Made by a program: the position numbers and the translations under genes
Shown here: positions 23,465 through 39,465 of the stretch, one piece after another
Layout: every line of letters starts with the position of its first letter
How positions within the stretch are numbered: the stretch's first letter is position 1
The notes under the pieces: model-generated
Database searches by the model: none
The model's input: only the letters and a program-made list of their open reading frames with translations
What the model was told of the DNA's origin: nothing
Origin: Phoronis australis
Taxonomy: Eukaryota; Phoronida; Phoronidae
Reading direction: 5' to 3'
NCBI GenBank assembly: GCA_002633005.1
Contig: NMRA01000320.1
Coordinates: 66,720 to 130,719, forward strand
Length of the DNA stretch: 64,000 nt

Positions 23465-24551
23465 CTTAAAGTGAAACTTGCAAATTCCTTGGTTAAATTT
23501 AGTTAGAAACACAACATATAGTGACAATGTGAAGAAAGTGAAGTAATTTGAAAATTGCCAAATGTTTTTAAGATAATGATCCGCTGTAAATAAATCAACC
23601 GTGTCCAGTATCATGATGTGGTACTTAGGAATACTATGTGAGCCCCAAAGGTATGTCACAAGTGCAAAGGTCACGTATTTGCAGAATTTTTTGTTTTCAC
23701 ATTTTAAGTTGTCAATGAATACAACTGCACTTTGTTTAGCACAGTTAATTTTCAAATATAATTGTCATTTAATTCCTGCTATACATTAGCATAGTTAGGA
23801 GCATGCAAATACATCTTTAATAAACTGCTCCATTCCTATTTTATATTACTTTGAAGTTGGACATTCTCGACCCGGTCAATGTGACTTTAAGATAAAAATC
23901 CCTTAATTTCTCACAATGAAATGTCAAGTAATCGTGTCAAAATTATAGAAACCATCTTCACGAAAATGTTGTTTCATGGAAATTTCTGACCTTCATTTCT
24001 CAGCAAACCTTTCCTGATTGTATTCTTTGACTTATCAATATGCATATGCCGCACAATGATGCAAATGCGCACATTGTGCCTTTGTTTGCAATCTGCTAGC
24101 CTACGTGACTGAGTAAATGATTTGCGGATATACATGTTTTCTTCCTGTCTTTGATTGATCCAGCCAGTGCAATAGTTCATTCATTAACAGAAAATCTTGG
24201 CTTGAAAACAGACAAGAAAGTCTGAGAATTTTGCATTACCGGTATAAAAGCCAGCCATTTTAAAACATATTGCAAATGGTTATTACTGCTTCAAAAACAC
24301 GTATTGGTATTTCCAGCAATTCACAACAGAAAGCTGCGTTATGCGGCACGTTTTGAGTAATAAATCACCAGGCGCTGATTCACTTAGACAGTGATGCATT
24401 TTATGCTCACTGCATTATTGTGATTACAAAGCCTTGGATGGAAATGCACCTACAGTCCAATTAATTTGAAATTACTGCTGTAAATAAATAAATCTATAAC
24501 ACAGAGATTGAGTACAAAATTATGATGTTGCTTCCACAACATATCTCACCA

Positions 24552-24610
24552 CAATGGCTCTAGCTAGAACGGGATATCCCCAATGGCTCTAGCTAGAACG
24601 GGATATCCCC
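24552..24610. repeat. Perfect 29-bp tandem duplication
   Basis: CAATGGCTCTAGCTAGAACG plus nine bases is repeated exactly once in tandem. The identity implies a recent duplication or an assembly duplication. Confidence 0.85.
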
Positions 24611-25458
24611 AAAAGTTATCAACAAATGATACGATCCAATGAAAACAACAAAATTCACTTGTATTTAAAACTAACAGTTTAGCTTTGTTGGCTTTTGAAC
24701 AGGAACCTCAAGAGCTCTAAGTCCATCTGTGTTTGTATTATCACAACAAGGGAAGCACCACAGACATTAATAACAGTAAATACAGTTACCGATTTCAACA
24801 AGAGAAAAACATACAGTTTATGCTGACAAGGGGAAATATGGCACCCTTGTATCCAACTAATTAGAAAGTGAAACTAAGATAGCCTTTTTGCAACATAAGA
24901 AGCATGGAGGTTTTTTGTCCCACTTTCCTCGAAGTCATGTTGCTAACCTCATAACGTACAATGGGTATTTGCATAAGATTTGTAAGACCTCATGCTGGTT
25001 TTCCAAACACAGGGCTAAAGACCTTGCAGGGATTTTATTAAGTGTCAGCTATCAGACTATGTCCGATATATTTTCAGAATGTCCGACTCGTTTTACTTTA
25101 GTCCAGACATTTGCTCGATTCTTTTCTGGGATTAGTGTGGACAGGATTTGCTCCCATTTTAAGTACCAATAGCACAACCAAAAACATTACCGATCCTTTG
25201 ACAGTTACACTAGGAAAGACTAGATCACAATCTGACCTGCAAATGGCGTGTCAATCAGATGGTGATCAAGTCATGAAGTTTCCAGGAGAAACTCTCATGG
25301 TATAGTTAATGTTTTAAGTGTGCAATTAGGACTTAATAATATTTAATGAACCCTACCAGCACATTAGTTGAAGGTTAATAATCTAAATAACAATTAAAAT
25401 GAATATGTCCCCTAAAAAATGAAGCAAAGTAAGAGCCAGGAATTTAAGCGCCACTCAC

Positions 25459-25579
25459 CATTCTACCCAGGGCTTGGAGTTCTGTATATGCTCGCTGAAT
25501 AAGACTGTCGACTTTCTCTTGGTTTGTCTCTAATTTGTTTTCTTTGAATGCATCCCTGACCCTCCGTAATGCGTATTCC
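25459..25579 (-). CDS. LYRM4: LYRM4 exon 2
   Basis: Acceptor TTTTTCAG|G, then EYALRRVRDAFKENK and continuing to LGRM, donor ATG|GTGAGT. Highly similar to the central helix region of ISD11 proteins. Confidence 0.9.
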
Positions 25580-28500
25580 CTGAAAAATGCAGCAACAGTA
25601 ACATACAGACAGAGAAGCACGATAAACACTGGAAAAAAGACAACAGTGAAATGAAGACTCCACCCATTCCTGGTCATCGCTGGTTAGCTGCCCTATGTCC
25701 ACAAGCCAGACTCGATACAGGTTTAGATTTATTTACTTGAGGCTATGTAGGTTTTATACAAATTTGCCCAACTTCACAACGTTGCACCTCAAAATGGCTG
25801 ATCAGATTCACGTAAAAGTTTCACATATTATGCTTTAAGAACCGTTCTCCAAAAGGCTGTTAGAAATTGTGTTTAAAGTGAGGCCACATTTGCATCATGG
25901 GCACTTCAAGAATAGGTCTCTCATTATTCATGAAAAAATCTAAACGAATTGTTTAGCAAAAATTATGGAGTTTTTGAGATTTCATCTTGAACATCAAACC
26001 AAATCATGCTGGTGCATCACACCAAAGTTAGTCAATTTTGCCAAATTTTAGTATGGTGAAGATATGATCACTTTTAGATTAAATAAGAGATTGCTAGAAG
26101 AATAAAGTGGAAATCAAATCAGGCTTCTGTTTATAGAAATTATGTTCTTTTGGAGAGTTAAATTCTGTAGATCTATATGGCCGAATGCACAGCCTTGTTG
26201 ATAAGGTCTTACATAAACTCAACAACCTGCTTCATACAGTAATGCACAACTCAACACATATCTATGAAAGCATGGAGCTGCAGCCACTCAATGGTTTTAT
26301 TGCTCCATTACCAGTGGCACATCTAATAACCTACCATGCAGGCATTTATACAAGTTTATGTGTTTTCTGAGGTGAGCAATTCTCTGTATAGAATATATTT
26401 TACAATCGTTGTGTATTCGGAGAACTCTTTGTGAACCACCACCACGACTTTAGCTTAATACCAGAATTTCATTGCCAGTATGACACTAAAAAGAGCAAAT
26501 TCGACACAAAACATCTTTTGCTACTTACAACAATAATATAAAAATGCATTGGAATGACATTCATGCTAAATTTTTTAGTAAACTGTTGCCATTTAATAAA
26601 TTGGTATATGGTCATTTTGGGAACATGAAGAATTTAATATTTGATGCCCACGCAGGGTATGCATGATGTTCAGCTAAGTTGCAATTTGAATAATGTACAA
26701 TACTGACCTTTTCGTGAATAGATGAAGATTTGCACATGCCCAGAGGGAGACTTATGAGATCCAGTGCTTGAGTCTGCATGTTGAGCATTTATTTAGTACA
26801 TGTCTATTTTTAAGACGGCTTTAATGAATTTTAAGGTGCAAACGCATAAAATTTCACCCCTTCGGCTACCTTCTGTCATTTTTGCACCTAACTATATTAC
26901 ATGTTCATGAAAACTGCATGAAATTTGGCTATCAAACCTAATCAGCTGCTGGAAAACCAAGCATTGTTTGTTTTGAGTGTTGTATTTAGGATATAAAGTC
27001 ATAGGCATGTGTTCTTACACACTTAAAAGTCACTCCAAGTTTTAATCAAAGCGGATGCAAACCTGCGTTCCAAACTTCCATCCAAGAAGCGAACTTTTGA
27101 TTTAGATCCCCTAATGTTATAAAATTGGTCTCCACTTCCTCCTTGTATATCAGATGAAAAGCGATTTGTTTGTTTGTGAAGAACAGACAGTTTGTTTGTT
27201 CCTAGAGCCCATGCTCGCAGCGTAAAGTAACATGCCATGATAAGCCAACTTGCAGAGCCTCGTCTCAAGCACTAAGAAACTGAAATCACCTCCAATTTCA
27301 TCACGGAACAATTTGAGACCAATTTCGTAACAGTAAGTGGGCTAAATCAAAGTTGGTTTTGTGATGAAAGGTGGGTTTATAGCCAGTAATTGGTCATTAA
27401 GCTGAAGAACTCGACTAATAATTTCCTTTTTACTACTGCATAACAATTGCTCTATTCATTGTGCAGAATGGCAGAAATTATTAATTTTGTTGACATGGGC
27501 TGAGCAGAAAATGTTATGAGGGTAAACAGAGAGATTTACGGAGAACAGCTTAATTTGCTTTTGTCAAATAACTCAACACAAAAACTATACTTCGCAATCA
27601 GCACAGGTTGTATTAATGTTACCAGCCAACAAATACAGTGAAATTCTGAGCAGTATTAGCTTTTCTATTGTCTTTGGTGTCCACCTAAATCAATATCATG
27701 TAACATTGCTTTCAGCTTTTCTATTGTCTTAGGGGACAACCTTAATCAATACCTGGAAACCCTGCCAAGAAAAAGAACAACTTCAGGTTTTATAAAAAAT
27801 ATCGCAAGTCTACAAACAGCTATTAAACACTGTATATCATTATACAGCATACAAGCCTGTTTTTTATAAATTCGAGTTTTTCTTTTTCAGTTAACTTTTT
27901 AGCTTGCCAAAGTGAACATGCTTTCATGCAAGTGCTGCCTCCTTTTGGTCATAAATTAGAGTACATGCCAAAGTAATGAGGCCAAACAACATGTCATTAC
28001 AGGTATTCTGATGATGAATTCCGCTGACACTGCCATCATGACAGGGAATCCCGTATCATTTTGTGTGATTATTTTTGGCGTGCACTACATAGCATACAAT
28101 AAAGCTAACTAACCAAAAATAAATTAATGTATACAGTAATTCTAAATCAAGGTGCATGGCTAATGTATTGGGTTGAATTCCGAAGACACCAAGACATCAC
28201 TTGTACAAATCTAGGCTTATGGAACGGAAAAAGTGAATTGTAACCCATAATTTATGAATTCATTCCAATAATTCAACATTCCAGTTCCAACTACTAATAG
28301 GTGGTGACACATCGAAATATGCCATGTATGCCGGAAGATTTTCAAGGTATTACGCTTCACCCTGGCTAAAGCACCACAACATGTGACAAATACCTTCAGG
28401 AGTAGAGAGACACCTTTGGAGACTTGGTCAAATACTTCACCAATCAAATGAATGGTCCTAAACATAGGGAAGCTAGCTATAAATACGCTAGGCAATTACA

Positions 28501-31500
28501 CCTCTGATGTACACAAGCAATAGTATATACCACAAAAATTACTCGCATCAAAATGCAGTGAATACCATCGAATGAAGCTAACACATATCTGCAGTGAGTT
28601 ATAATTAACACATACCATGACTATGGAGACAATTTAGTCAACATAATTTGAACATTTCCATGAAAAAACTTGTCAAGGTTCACACGAGCCTCCTTAGCAT
28701 GAAATCGTGCCAGTTCATGAATAAAAAGTACAAGGAACACAAATCTTACAAATTCCACCAGATATCTTCCTATGCAAATGTCAGACACCAGGTCATGCAC
28801 TCTGCCAAGTCTCTTGTTGTGGTCAAACTCGCGTTATGTCAATTGGAATACTTTGTGGTTATCGTGTGCAGTATACAAATTAACGGTGACAAAAAACTAG
28901 ACAAAAAATTCTTCGCCAAAGTCATCTCAATTGATGTAGACATGCTTCATCCAGGATATATAAAGCACCAGAAAGGATCGCTGAAGAAAGTAAGCACGTT
29001 TTAAGAGACAATTTTAAATGCAAAATGTATTTTTGACGACGTGAAAGCCTCTTGCCAGATTTGGACAGCTGTTCTTTTAAAATACATAGGGATGAAACAT
29101 GAAATTAGTACAGAGACCGATGATGAGTGCTGTAGCCTCGGCTCTAGTATAGATAGGGGTGTTGCAGCTCAAACTGATGCCTGTGCCAAACTGAAGATAT
29201 AATTGCAAGTTCGCAAAATACTGCCAGTGTTTTATGGGTTTTTAATGGTTATCAGAACTGAACCTGATGACAATGAGCGCTCACGTATGCAGGTCATAAG
29301 GATTAATCACCAACCCGCACTCATCGTTATCATTTTTGGTTTTGATAACGTATAAAAAAACATAAACCACTGCCAGGAATTTGAAAACTTGTACTACCTT
29401 CAGTTTGGTGCAGGCATCACTTTGGCTCACCTGTCCGCGTCAAATTGAAGTGCACTAAATCAGTTTGGCAGTTATCCTGGAAAAAGTGGAGTGAACGGGT
29501 CCTTCTTCAAAATGGTGTTGTAACCGTCAACGCGTTTTGTCCTTGATCTTTCTGAGGTGTCTTATGATTTGTCAGTTTTATGGTTCCCAGATGCTAGTTT
29601 TATTTATGATGCTGTCAAGAGGCTGCTGGCAGTCTTTCAGTGAGCAATCAGGTTGTCAGGGACAAGCACCTTGACTGGGTTTTAGTCAACCTTGGGTAGT
29701 TGCATTTCAGCATGTGAGTACTTCTAGAAGCCCTATTAGCTATTGAACTCGTAGGAATACAATGTTGTACATATGCATCCGAAACTATATGATCTTGTGT
29801 TAGCCACTCGCCATAATGGGCAAAAAAGGCTTTCAATCACTTAGTATTAGTTAGCTTGACCAGTTTCAACTAGTTTTGCAGAAGCATTTTAACTAACGTT
29901 CATCACGAATTCATGAAAAACTCGCAAAATGGAAAACCATTTGAAAAAATAATTGCCAGTTGAAATAATAACATGTTAGCATTAGTTGAATGGTTAGCAG
30001 GCTCGCTGGTTTTATGGGGGTTGCTAGGGTACTGGTCGGATATACCGGTAGTGTCGTTACCACTGAAGCTTACAGGTATGTGACTTTTGACCTTTTGGGT
30101 CAGGTCTGTTATGATTGTTGGTTCTTACGTGAACCCCACTTGTGGATAATTGATCTGTTGTTTTGGCCAATCAGGGCCTGCTGGAGATATTCAGGTGGTT
30201 TGCTGAGACCTTGTGTTTGGTCTCTTTCATTCTAGTTGCATTAAAATCAGAAAGACGTGTTTTGGGGATTAAGCGTTCATTTAGAGTTTAGAGTGGAATT
30301 TTGAGAACTTTGGAGTGTTAGAGTTTAGTGTATTTTTAGTAAGAATAGTTTAGGGAGTCTTGAAGAGTCCAGTATTGACAAGTTCCGTCACCGAAGAAGT
30401 ATTGTAAAGCCCGGTTCATACCAGGAATTCCAGAAGTTAGGACAAGTCATTTCAAATCCAGTCATCTTATTTATAGTCGGTTAGTCAAAAAACGAGAAAA
30501 CATTAGTCATAGGCTAATACACCGACAAATAAATACATAAGTTATAAAAATAAATAAATAAAATAAATAAATAAATATATATGTGTGTGTGAAATTAAAA
30601 ACAAAATTTAAAATACTATATACAAGGTTAACAAATTTGAGCAATTAGCACCATTATGTCTGATTCATAAAATCACAGATGTACTACACTTACAGGGAGG
30701 CTCATGCAGTCCATGCGTTTACATGCTGTATAAAAATTTTTAAATGTAGGCACGATCTCGCCTCCTCTGATAATGAATTCCTCAAATTAGAGCCATAGGC
30801 TCTGAGAGGTAGTAGACCATACCGAGTAGTTGTGCATTGAGGAATGTTTGTCCTATAGGATGATCTCAAGTTATATGGGGTCCTGAGAATTGTAAGAAGG
30901 TCCAACAGAAATGGGGTGACAAGTGGTTCAAAATTTTGAAAGCATCTTTCAGAATCATTCTCTATCTACCAGCTCAAGAGTAGGCAGATTAGCTCTGGAG
31001 AACCACTTGGTTGACCAGAGCGCAGCAAGTACTCGTTACCCATAAAGCCAGCTCGGGGAGGTTCACCACAATAGCATTCCCAGATTTCGAGGACCATGCA
31101 TGCAGGCAATCTGAAACTGCATGGTTCTCACTATCAGCTGGGACCACTATATCTGATTTCCGGGTCAGGTAATCTCGACTATTACACTGAATGACGGACA
31201 TTGCCGTTGTTCAGTGAAAACTGGTTCCCCACAGCCAGTTTCAAGAGGGACCCGTTTACTCCACTTCTACTAAAATCACTACCATTAGTTTGGGCTGCAA
31301 CAACGCTCTCACTCTCAGTCTCAGCACTCGACAACAGGCAGGGTCCCACACTCAAGACTGGTAGACACCACGGATTGTCCGGATCTCAAAATCAGAGATC
31401 GGTACATTTAACTACAGAGCCAAATAGACACACGAGTATTTTGAATAACTTATTAGCGCACCTGTAATTGTAACCAGTGAACTGTTGTCCTTCTCGTAAC

Positions 31501-31544
31501 ATGCGTTTGTAGAGGGATAGAACATGCAACCTTCCGGAAGCCAT
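25459..31544 (-). CDS. LYRM4: LYRM4 / ISD11, Fe-S cluster assembly factor (partial, 2 exons seen)
   Basis: Two minus-strand exons, 31544-31462 and 25579-25459, join in phase 2 to give 68 residues colinear with LYRM4: MASGRLHVLSLYKRMLREGQ with the LYR motif as L11-Y12-K13, then FTGYNYREYALRRVRDAFKE. Family knowledge: LYRM4 binds and stabilises the mitochondrial cysteine desulfurase NFS1 together with acyl carrier protein. LYK in place of LYR is tolerated in the family (fungal Isd11 has it). Exon 2 ends in phase 0 with donor ATG|GTGAGT, so a further exon of about 20-30 codons is expected below 25458; I could not find it. Intron 1 is 5.9 kb and carries SINE- and LINE-like debris. The gene is divergent to FARS2, as in human. 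Confidence 0.88.
25742..26217. mobile_element. MITE, GTTATGTAGGACC family, diverged copy
   Basis: Starts GGCTATGTAGG and ends ATAAGGTCTTACATAAA, degenerate versions of the family ends. The interior shares ATTTCATCTTGAACAT, the GTGATC/GATC block and TTGATAAGG with the 8932-9459 copy in the same orientation. It lies in LYRM4 intron 1. Confidence 0.65.
26218..30689. other. LYRM4 intron 1, no gene seen
   Basis: AT-rich intronic DNA. Contains a dispersed repeat copy at 27275-27375 that pairs with 33765-33850 (shared CAATTTGAGACCAATTT and TTTTGTGATGAA), and TCATGACAGGGAAT near 28038 that recurs near 60763. A simple-sequence (AAAT)n/(TG)n tract lies at about 30546-30592. No internal gene recognised. 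Confidence 0.5.
30702..30990 (-). mobile_element. Non-LTR retrotransposon (LINE) 3' coding fragment
   Basis: Minus strand contains ILKDAFKILNHLSPHF, then with a frameshift LLTILRTPYNLRSS, TTRYGLLPLRAYG and LRNSLSEEA. This is the usual C-terminal pattern of LINE reverse transcriptases (Y-N-L-R-S, T-x-x-G, LWNSLP-like). Frameshifts show it is a dead fragment; the rest of the element is missing. Confidence 0.65.
31310..31436 (-). mobile_element. Possible tRNA-derived SINE remnant
   Basis: On the minus strand TTGGCTCTGTAGTTAAATG resembles a tRNA A-box region, followed about 30 bases on by a degenerate B box within GAGATCCGGACAATCC. A decayed SINE is the simplest reading; it lies just inside LYRM4 intron 1. 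Confidence 0.35.
31462..31544 (-). CDS. LYRM4: LYRM4 exon 1 (start codon exon)
   Basis: ATG at 31544, frame through NYR; donor TACAG|GTGCGC leaves two bases (AG) of an Arg codon completed by the G opening exon 2. Contains the LYK motif at residues 11-13. The open frame usually seen here is a different, unrelated one. Confidence 0.9.
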
Positions 31545-31782
31545 TTTGTTATTTTACCTTCTGTTACGAAAAACTTCCACACCTCGGGCTGAGCTGTGAA
31601 ACGTGAGTTGAGGAAAACCATGCATAGTTAACAGTTAAAGCTTTGAATTTTGTTTAGTTTTTGAAGTTATTTTAACTTTTAACTTCGTTAATTAAAATTA
31701 TGAAACGTCACAACTACTGTAAAGGTTCACTCTGCGAGAAATGGCAGACACTAGTTGGTCAACAAACGGTAGCCTACACCGT

Positions 31783-31859
31783 GAGCCTTGTTTAGGCAAT
31801 GACCATCGCCTCTGTTGCTTCGGGCCAACAGAGGCGATGGTCATTGCCTAGAGCCTTGT
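31783..31859. repeat. Perfect hairpin with flanking 9-bp direct repeats
   Basis: Left arm 31793-31817 and right arm 31826-31850 are exact 25-base reverse complements around the 8-base loop CTTCGGGC. GAGCCTTGT stands on both sides (31783-31791, 31851-31859). It is located about 250 bp upstream of the LYRM4 start, between LYRM4 and FARS2. Confidence 0.95.
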
Positions 31860-33458
31860 GTGTTGTGTTAGGCAGGCCTACAATTAGTCAGTGTGTCTGT
31901 GACCATGGTACTATGGTAGGACCAATCGTGGGGTCCGTTCCCGGAAACTGTCTTTTTACGGTCATTTTTGGTAATCGTTTACATATCTCATTTTTGAGTC
32001 AAAGATTTGTCTCAACTTCCAAACATTGAAACTTCTACATCTGGTTAGTTAGTAAAAATTAAGTCCAAAGCCACGGCAGACAAAACTTTCAAGGGATACT
32101 AAACTACGTTTTGATGATTTAAGCTCATCTCAGGTTGGCTGTTCGGTCTGTGTTAGTGGGTTATTATCATTATCAGGGATTATGGCTATCTGACCATTTT
32201 GGTCGTCCCTAAGGCTTTAATTAATTTTGGCTTTGTACTTGTAGCGGTGATGTTATGTGAGGCGTTGCATGTTTTTCTGTGTTGTACGTGAATGGCTACC
32301 GGTGTCGACCTGACGGATAGATGCTCAGTTGTTTTGTTTTGAAGTTCTAATATTGAAACTGAAAACTCAGAAATGGGAGAAAAAAGAGGTGAATAGCTTA
32401 AAAATACATTCAAATTCATTATTGCCTTTGTAAATTACAAGCAGTGATGATGGAAAATAATTTATAGAAAACTATTGAACAACTCAGACTTTTAGTAAAA
32501 ACCAGGAGACTTGCAATACGTAACTCATTGTGATTGAAAACTTGAGGCTGGAGCGGGTTTCAGGCCCCAGAGAGTTTGCCAAAACTCCTAGTGCGCGGCT
32601 TTGTATAGACCAACAGAATACACGTGAGGACGAGTCTAAACATGGGTGACGTAATGGAACACCCCTATAAGTAAAGTCTAGGACCAATGTATATTACTCC
32701 CAGGTGGAGTCAACTAAGAATGTGGCGCGAAACTGTAACTCTATAATTCACAAAGGGAGAGCGTGCCCGTTACAGTACTCTATGATTTGTCTGGTTAAAA
32801 CGATCCAGTTTTTTATTGAAATAAATTCAGAAAATATGGCTTTGCAGGGATATTGAAGCATACTAAAAGATGATGTCTACGAAAAACTGTTCTAGAACAC
32901 ATAATTGGTCTCTCTTATTATCAGTTATGTCGGGGGGGGGGGAGCTTGGAAAATATTCTAATTTCCCAGCATCCTTCCGTCCTTAAAATAATTTAAGTCG
33001 AGTGTTGTCGGGCTTGTCTGGCAACTCTAAGATTGCCTGGCTTGATAGAAAGGAGGTCAATCTTGCACTGCATTCTCCTTTGGGAAAGTGAAGATTGGAA
33101 TATTGCATGTGTGGCCATTCTACACAATGTGGAGCATATGCAGCTGATTCCACGATACCGTGCTGTACTTTGTTGATAAGATTTTTACTGTACAATAATG
33201 GTTAGGAGCTTAGCACAAAGAGCCCACAATATAACAAACATTTAGTGTATGTGATATTGTTCAATAGATTGTTATGAATGTTTCACAATAGCTGATTTTC
33301 GAAATAGCTGTGCCGCATCAAAATGCACTAACCTGGCAGGAGGCGATAGGTCTTTGGTGAATAGGCATTCTATGCCACCTGCAAATCCCATGTAATTCTT
33401 ACAGTAGGTTTCAACCCATTGGCATAAACAATGTTTTAACACCTTTCCTACAAACATA

Positions 33459-33587
33459 ATGCCGGGAGATTTCCACTGCTGTGCGGTGGGGTGTACTAAT
33501 GACTTACGGGAAAAAGGCAAACCTCTTGAAGTATCCATGGATGAAGGAGATCATGTTCCATACATTTCCAGTGTGATGAAGAATTGA
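33459..33587 (+). CDS. Small THAP-like N-terminal open frame
   Basis: ATG opens 42 codons starting MPGDFHCCAVGCTNDLREKG and stopping at TGA 33585-33587. CCAVGCTN resembles the first zinc-ligand half of THAP domains (C-x(2-4)-C near the N terminus). The rest does not continue as a THAP domain, so this is a first exon, a decayed fragment, or coincidence. Confidence 0.3.
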   Translation: MPGDFHCCAVGCTNDLREKGKPLEVSMDEGDHVPYISSVMKN

Positions 33588-33884
33588 GGGTACAAAGTCA
33601 GCGTGAGAACTTCAATCTCGGCCGATGTTAAAAAGCGTTAATGAATTAATTTAAAGTAAACTTGTCCTAATCAAACAGTCGGAAGTGATTTCTGGGATAC
33701 CACATTGTAGACCCTCGTGTTGAACAATAGTGATCTCCCAGTTCTTTCGAAGCCTTGACATCGACACAAATTTGACCAACAATTTGAGACCAATTTATAT
33801 TGGGAAGTGGTCTAAATCAAAAGTTGGCTTTTGTGATGAAGGGCAGGTTTCTTACCGCTTTAATGTTTTTCAGGGTTTCACAGC

Positions 33885-38832
<4,948 letters not shown>

Positions 38833-39465
38833 TGCTTTTTCATCCCAGATCAATTCACTAGCTTGTATAATTATGCATCCACTTCAAAAATGGCTCGTGA
38901 TTTTTGAATGAGCCTGTCTGAAAGAAATCTGATTGATAGTGCACAAAAGGTATTTAAAGGGACACTGTATTGATGATTTTTTGCCAGGGCAAGACATAGT
39001 TTGCACAAAATCGTCTGGTGTTCTGTGTTATATGGCACTGTCCTCATTTCCAGCTAGGGATGGTAAGCATTGTCTATTATTATTAGTTTTGTGACAAGGT
39101 AATTGATATTTTTGCCTGTCAACAGTTTGAAGTGTGGCCCGAGGACACAATGAGGTAATATGTATCATTGGAAATTTGGGCACATGTTATTACTTGCCCA
39201 AAATGGTGACTCACTCTGTAAGTTAATCCAGTTCACCGGTGCTAACAATTCTTTACTGTGTGCAAGAGAACTAATAATAATTTAGTTTGATGTACACAGT
39301 TGGTATTGGTCAATCCATTGATAAATTTTCTTTGTTTGTAATGAAACTATGATGTGAACTGATTCCTCTGTTGGTTCTCAGGTTTGTGCTGATATGGTAA
39401 TTAGTATGAATAGTTAAGAAGGATTAATCCGATTCTTTACCGCAACTATATCTTGAATAAACTCA
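38833..39465 (+). other. FARS2: Probable FARS2 3' untranslated region
   Basis: The first canonical AATAAA after the stop that I find is 39456-39461, so the transcript may end about 20 bases later. Confidence 0.45.

Larger units (their letters stand above)
31545..33884. promoter_or_regulatory. Shared 5' intergenic region of LYRM4 and FARS2
   Basis: The start codons of the two divergent genes are 2.3 kb apart. In human the pair shares a short bidirectional promoter; here the distance is larger and includes the hairpin at 31793-31850, a G run near 32931-32942, a THAP-like frame at 33459-33587 and a repeat copy at 33765-33850. No TATA element is obvious. Promoter function is inferred from gene arrangement only. 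Confidence 0.4.

Noticed and set aside
23194-23755. 234-aa minus-strand frame with LLRWSWPVPYSDG repeats
   Set aside because: The repetitive part is the 26-bp minisatellite read in three frames; no domain in the rest.
28648-29004. 118-aa plus-strand frame
   Set aside because: Non-ATG start, low-complexity Lys/Ser/His composition, no motif; lies in LYRM4 intron 1.
31201-31467. 88-aa plus-strand frame between LINE fragment and LYRM4 exon 1
   Set aside because: Overlaps SINE-like sequence in antisense; no domain.
33272-33538. 88-aa minus-strand frame upstream of FARS2
   Set aside because: Shares the region with the THAP-like plus-strand frame but shows no family pattern and no ATG context of note.
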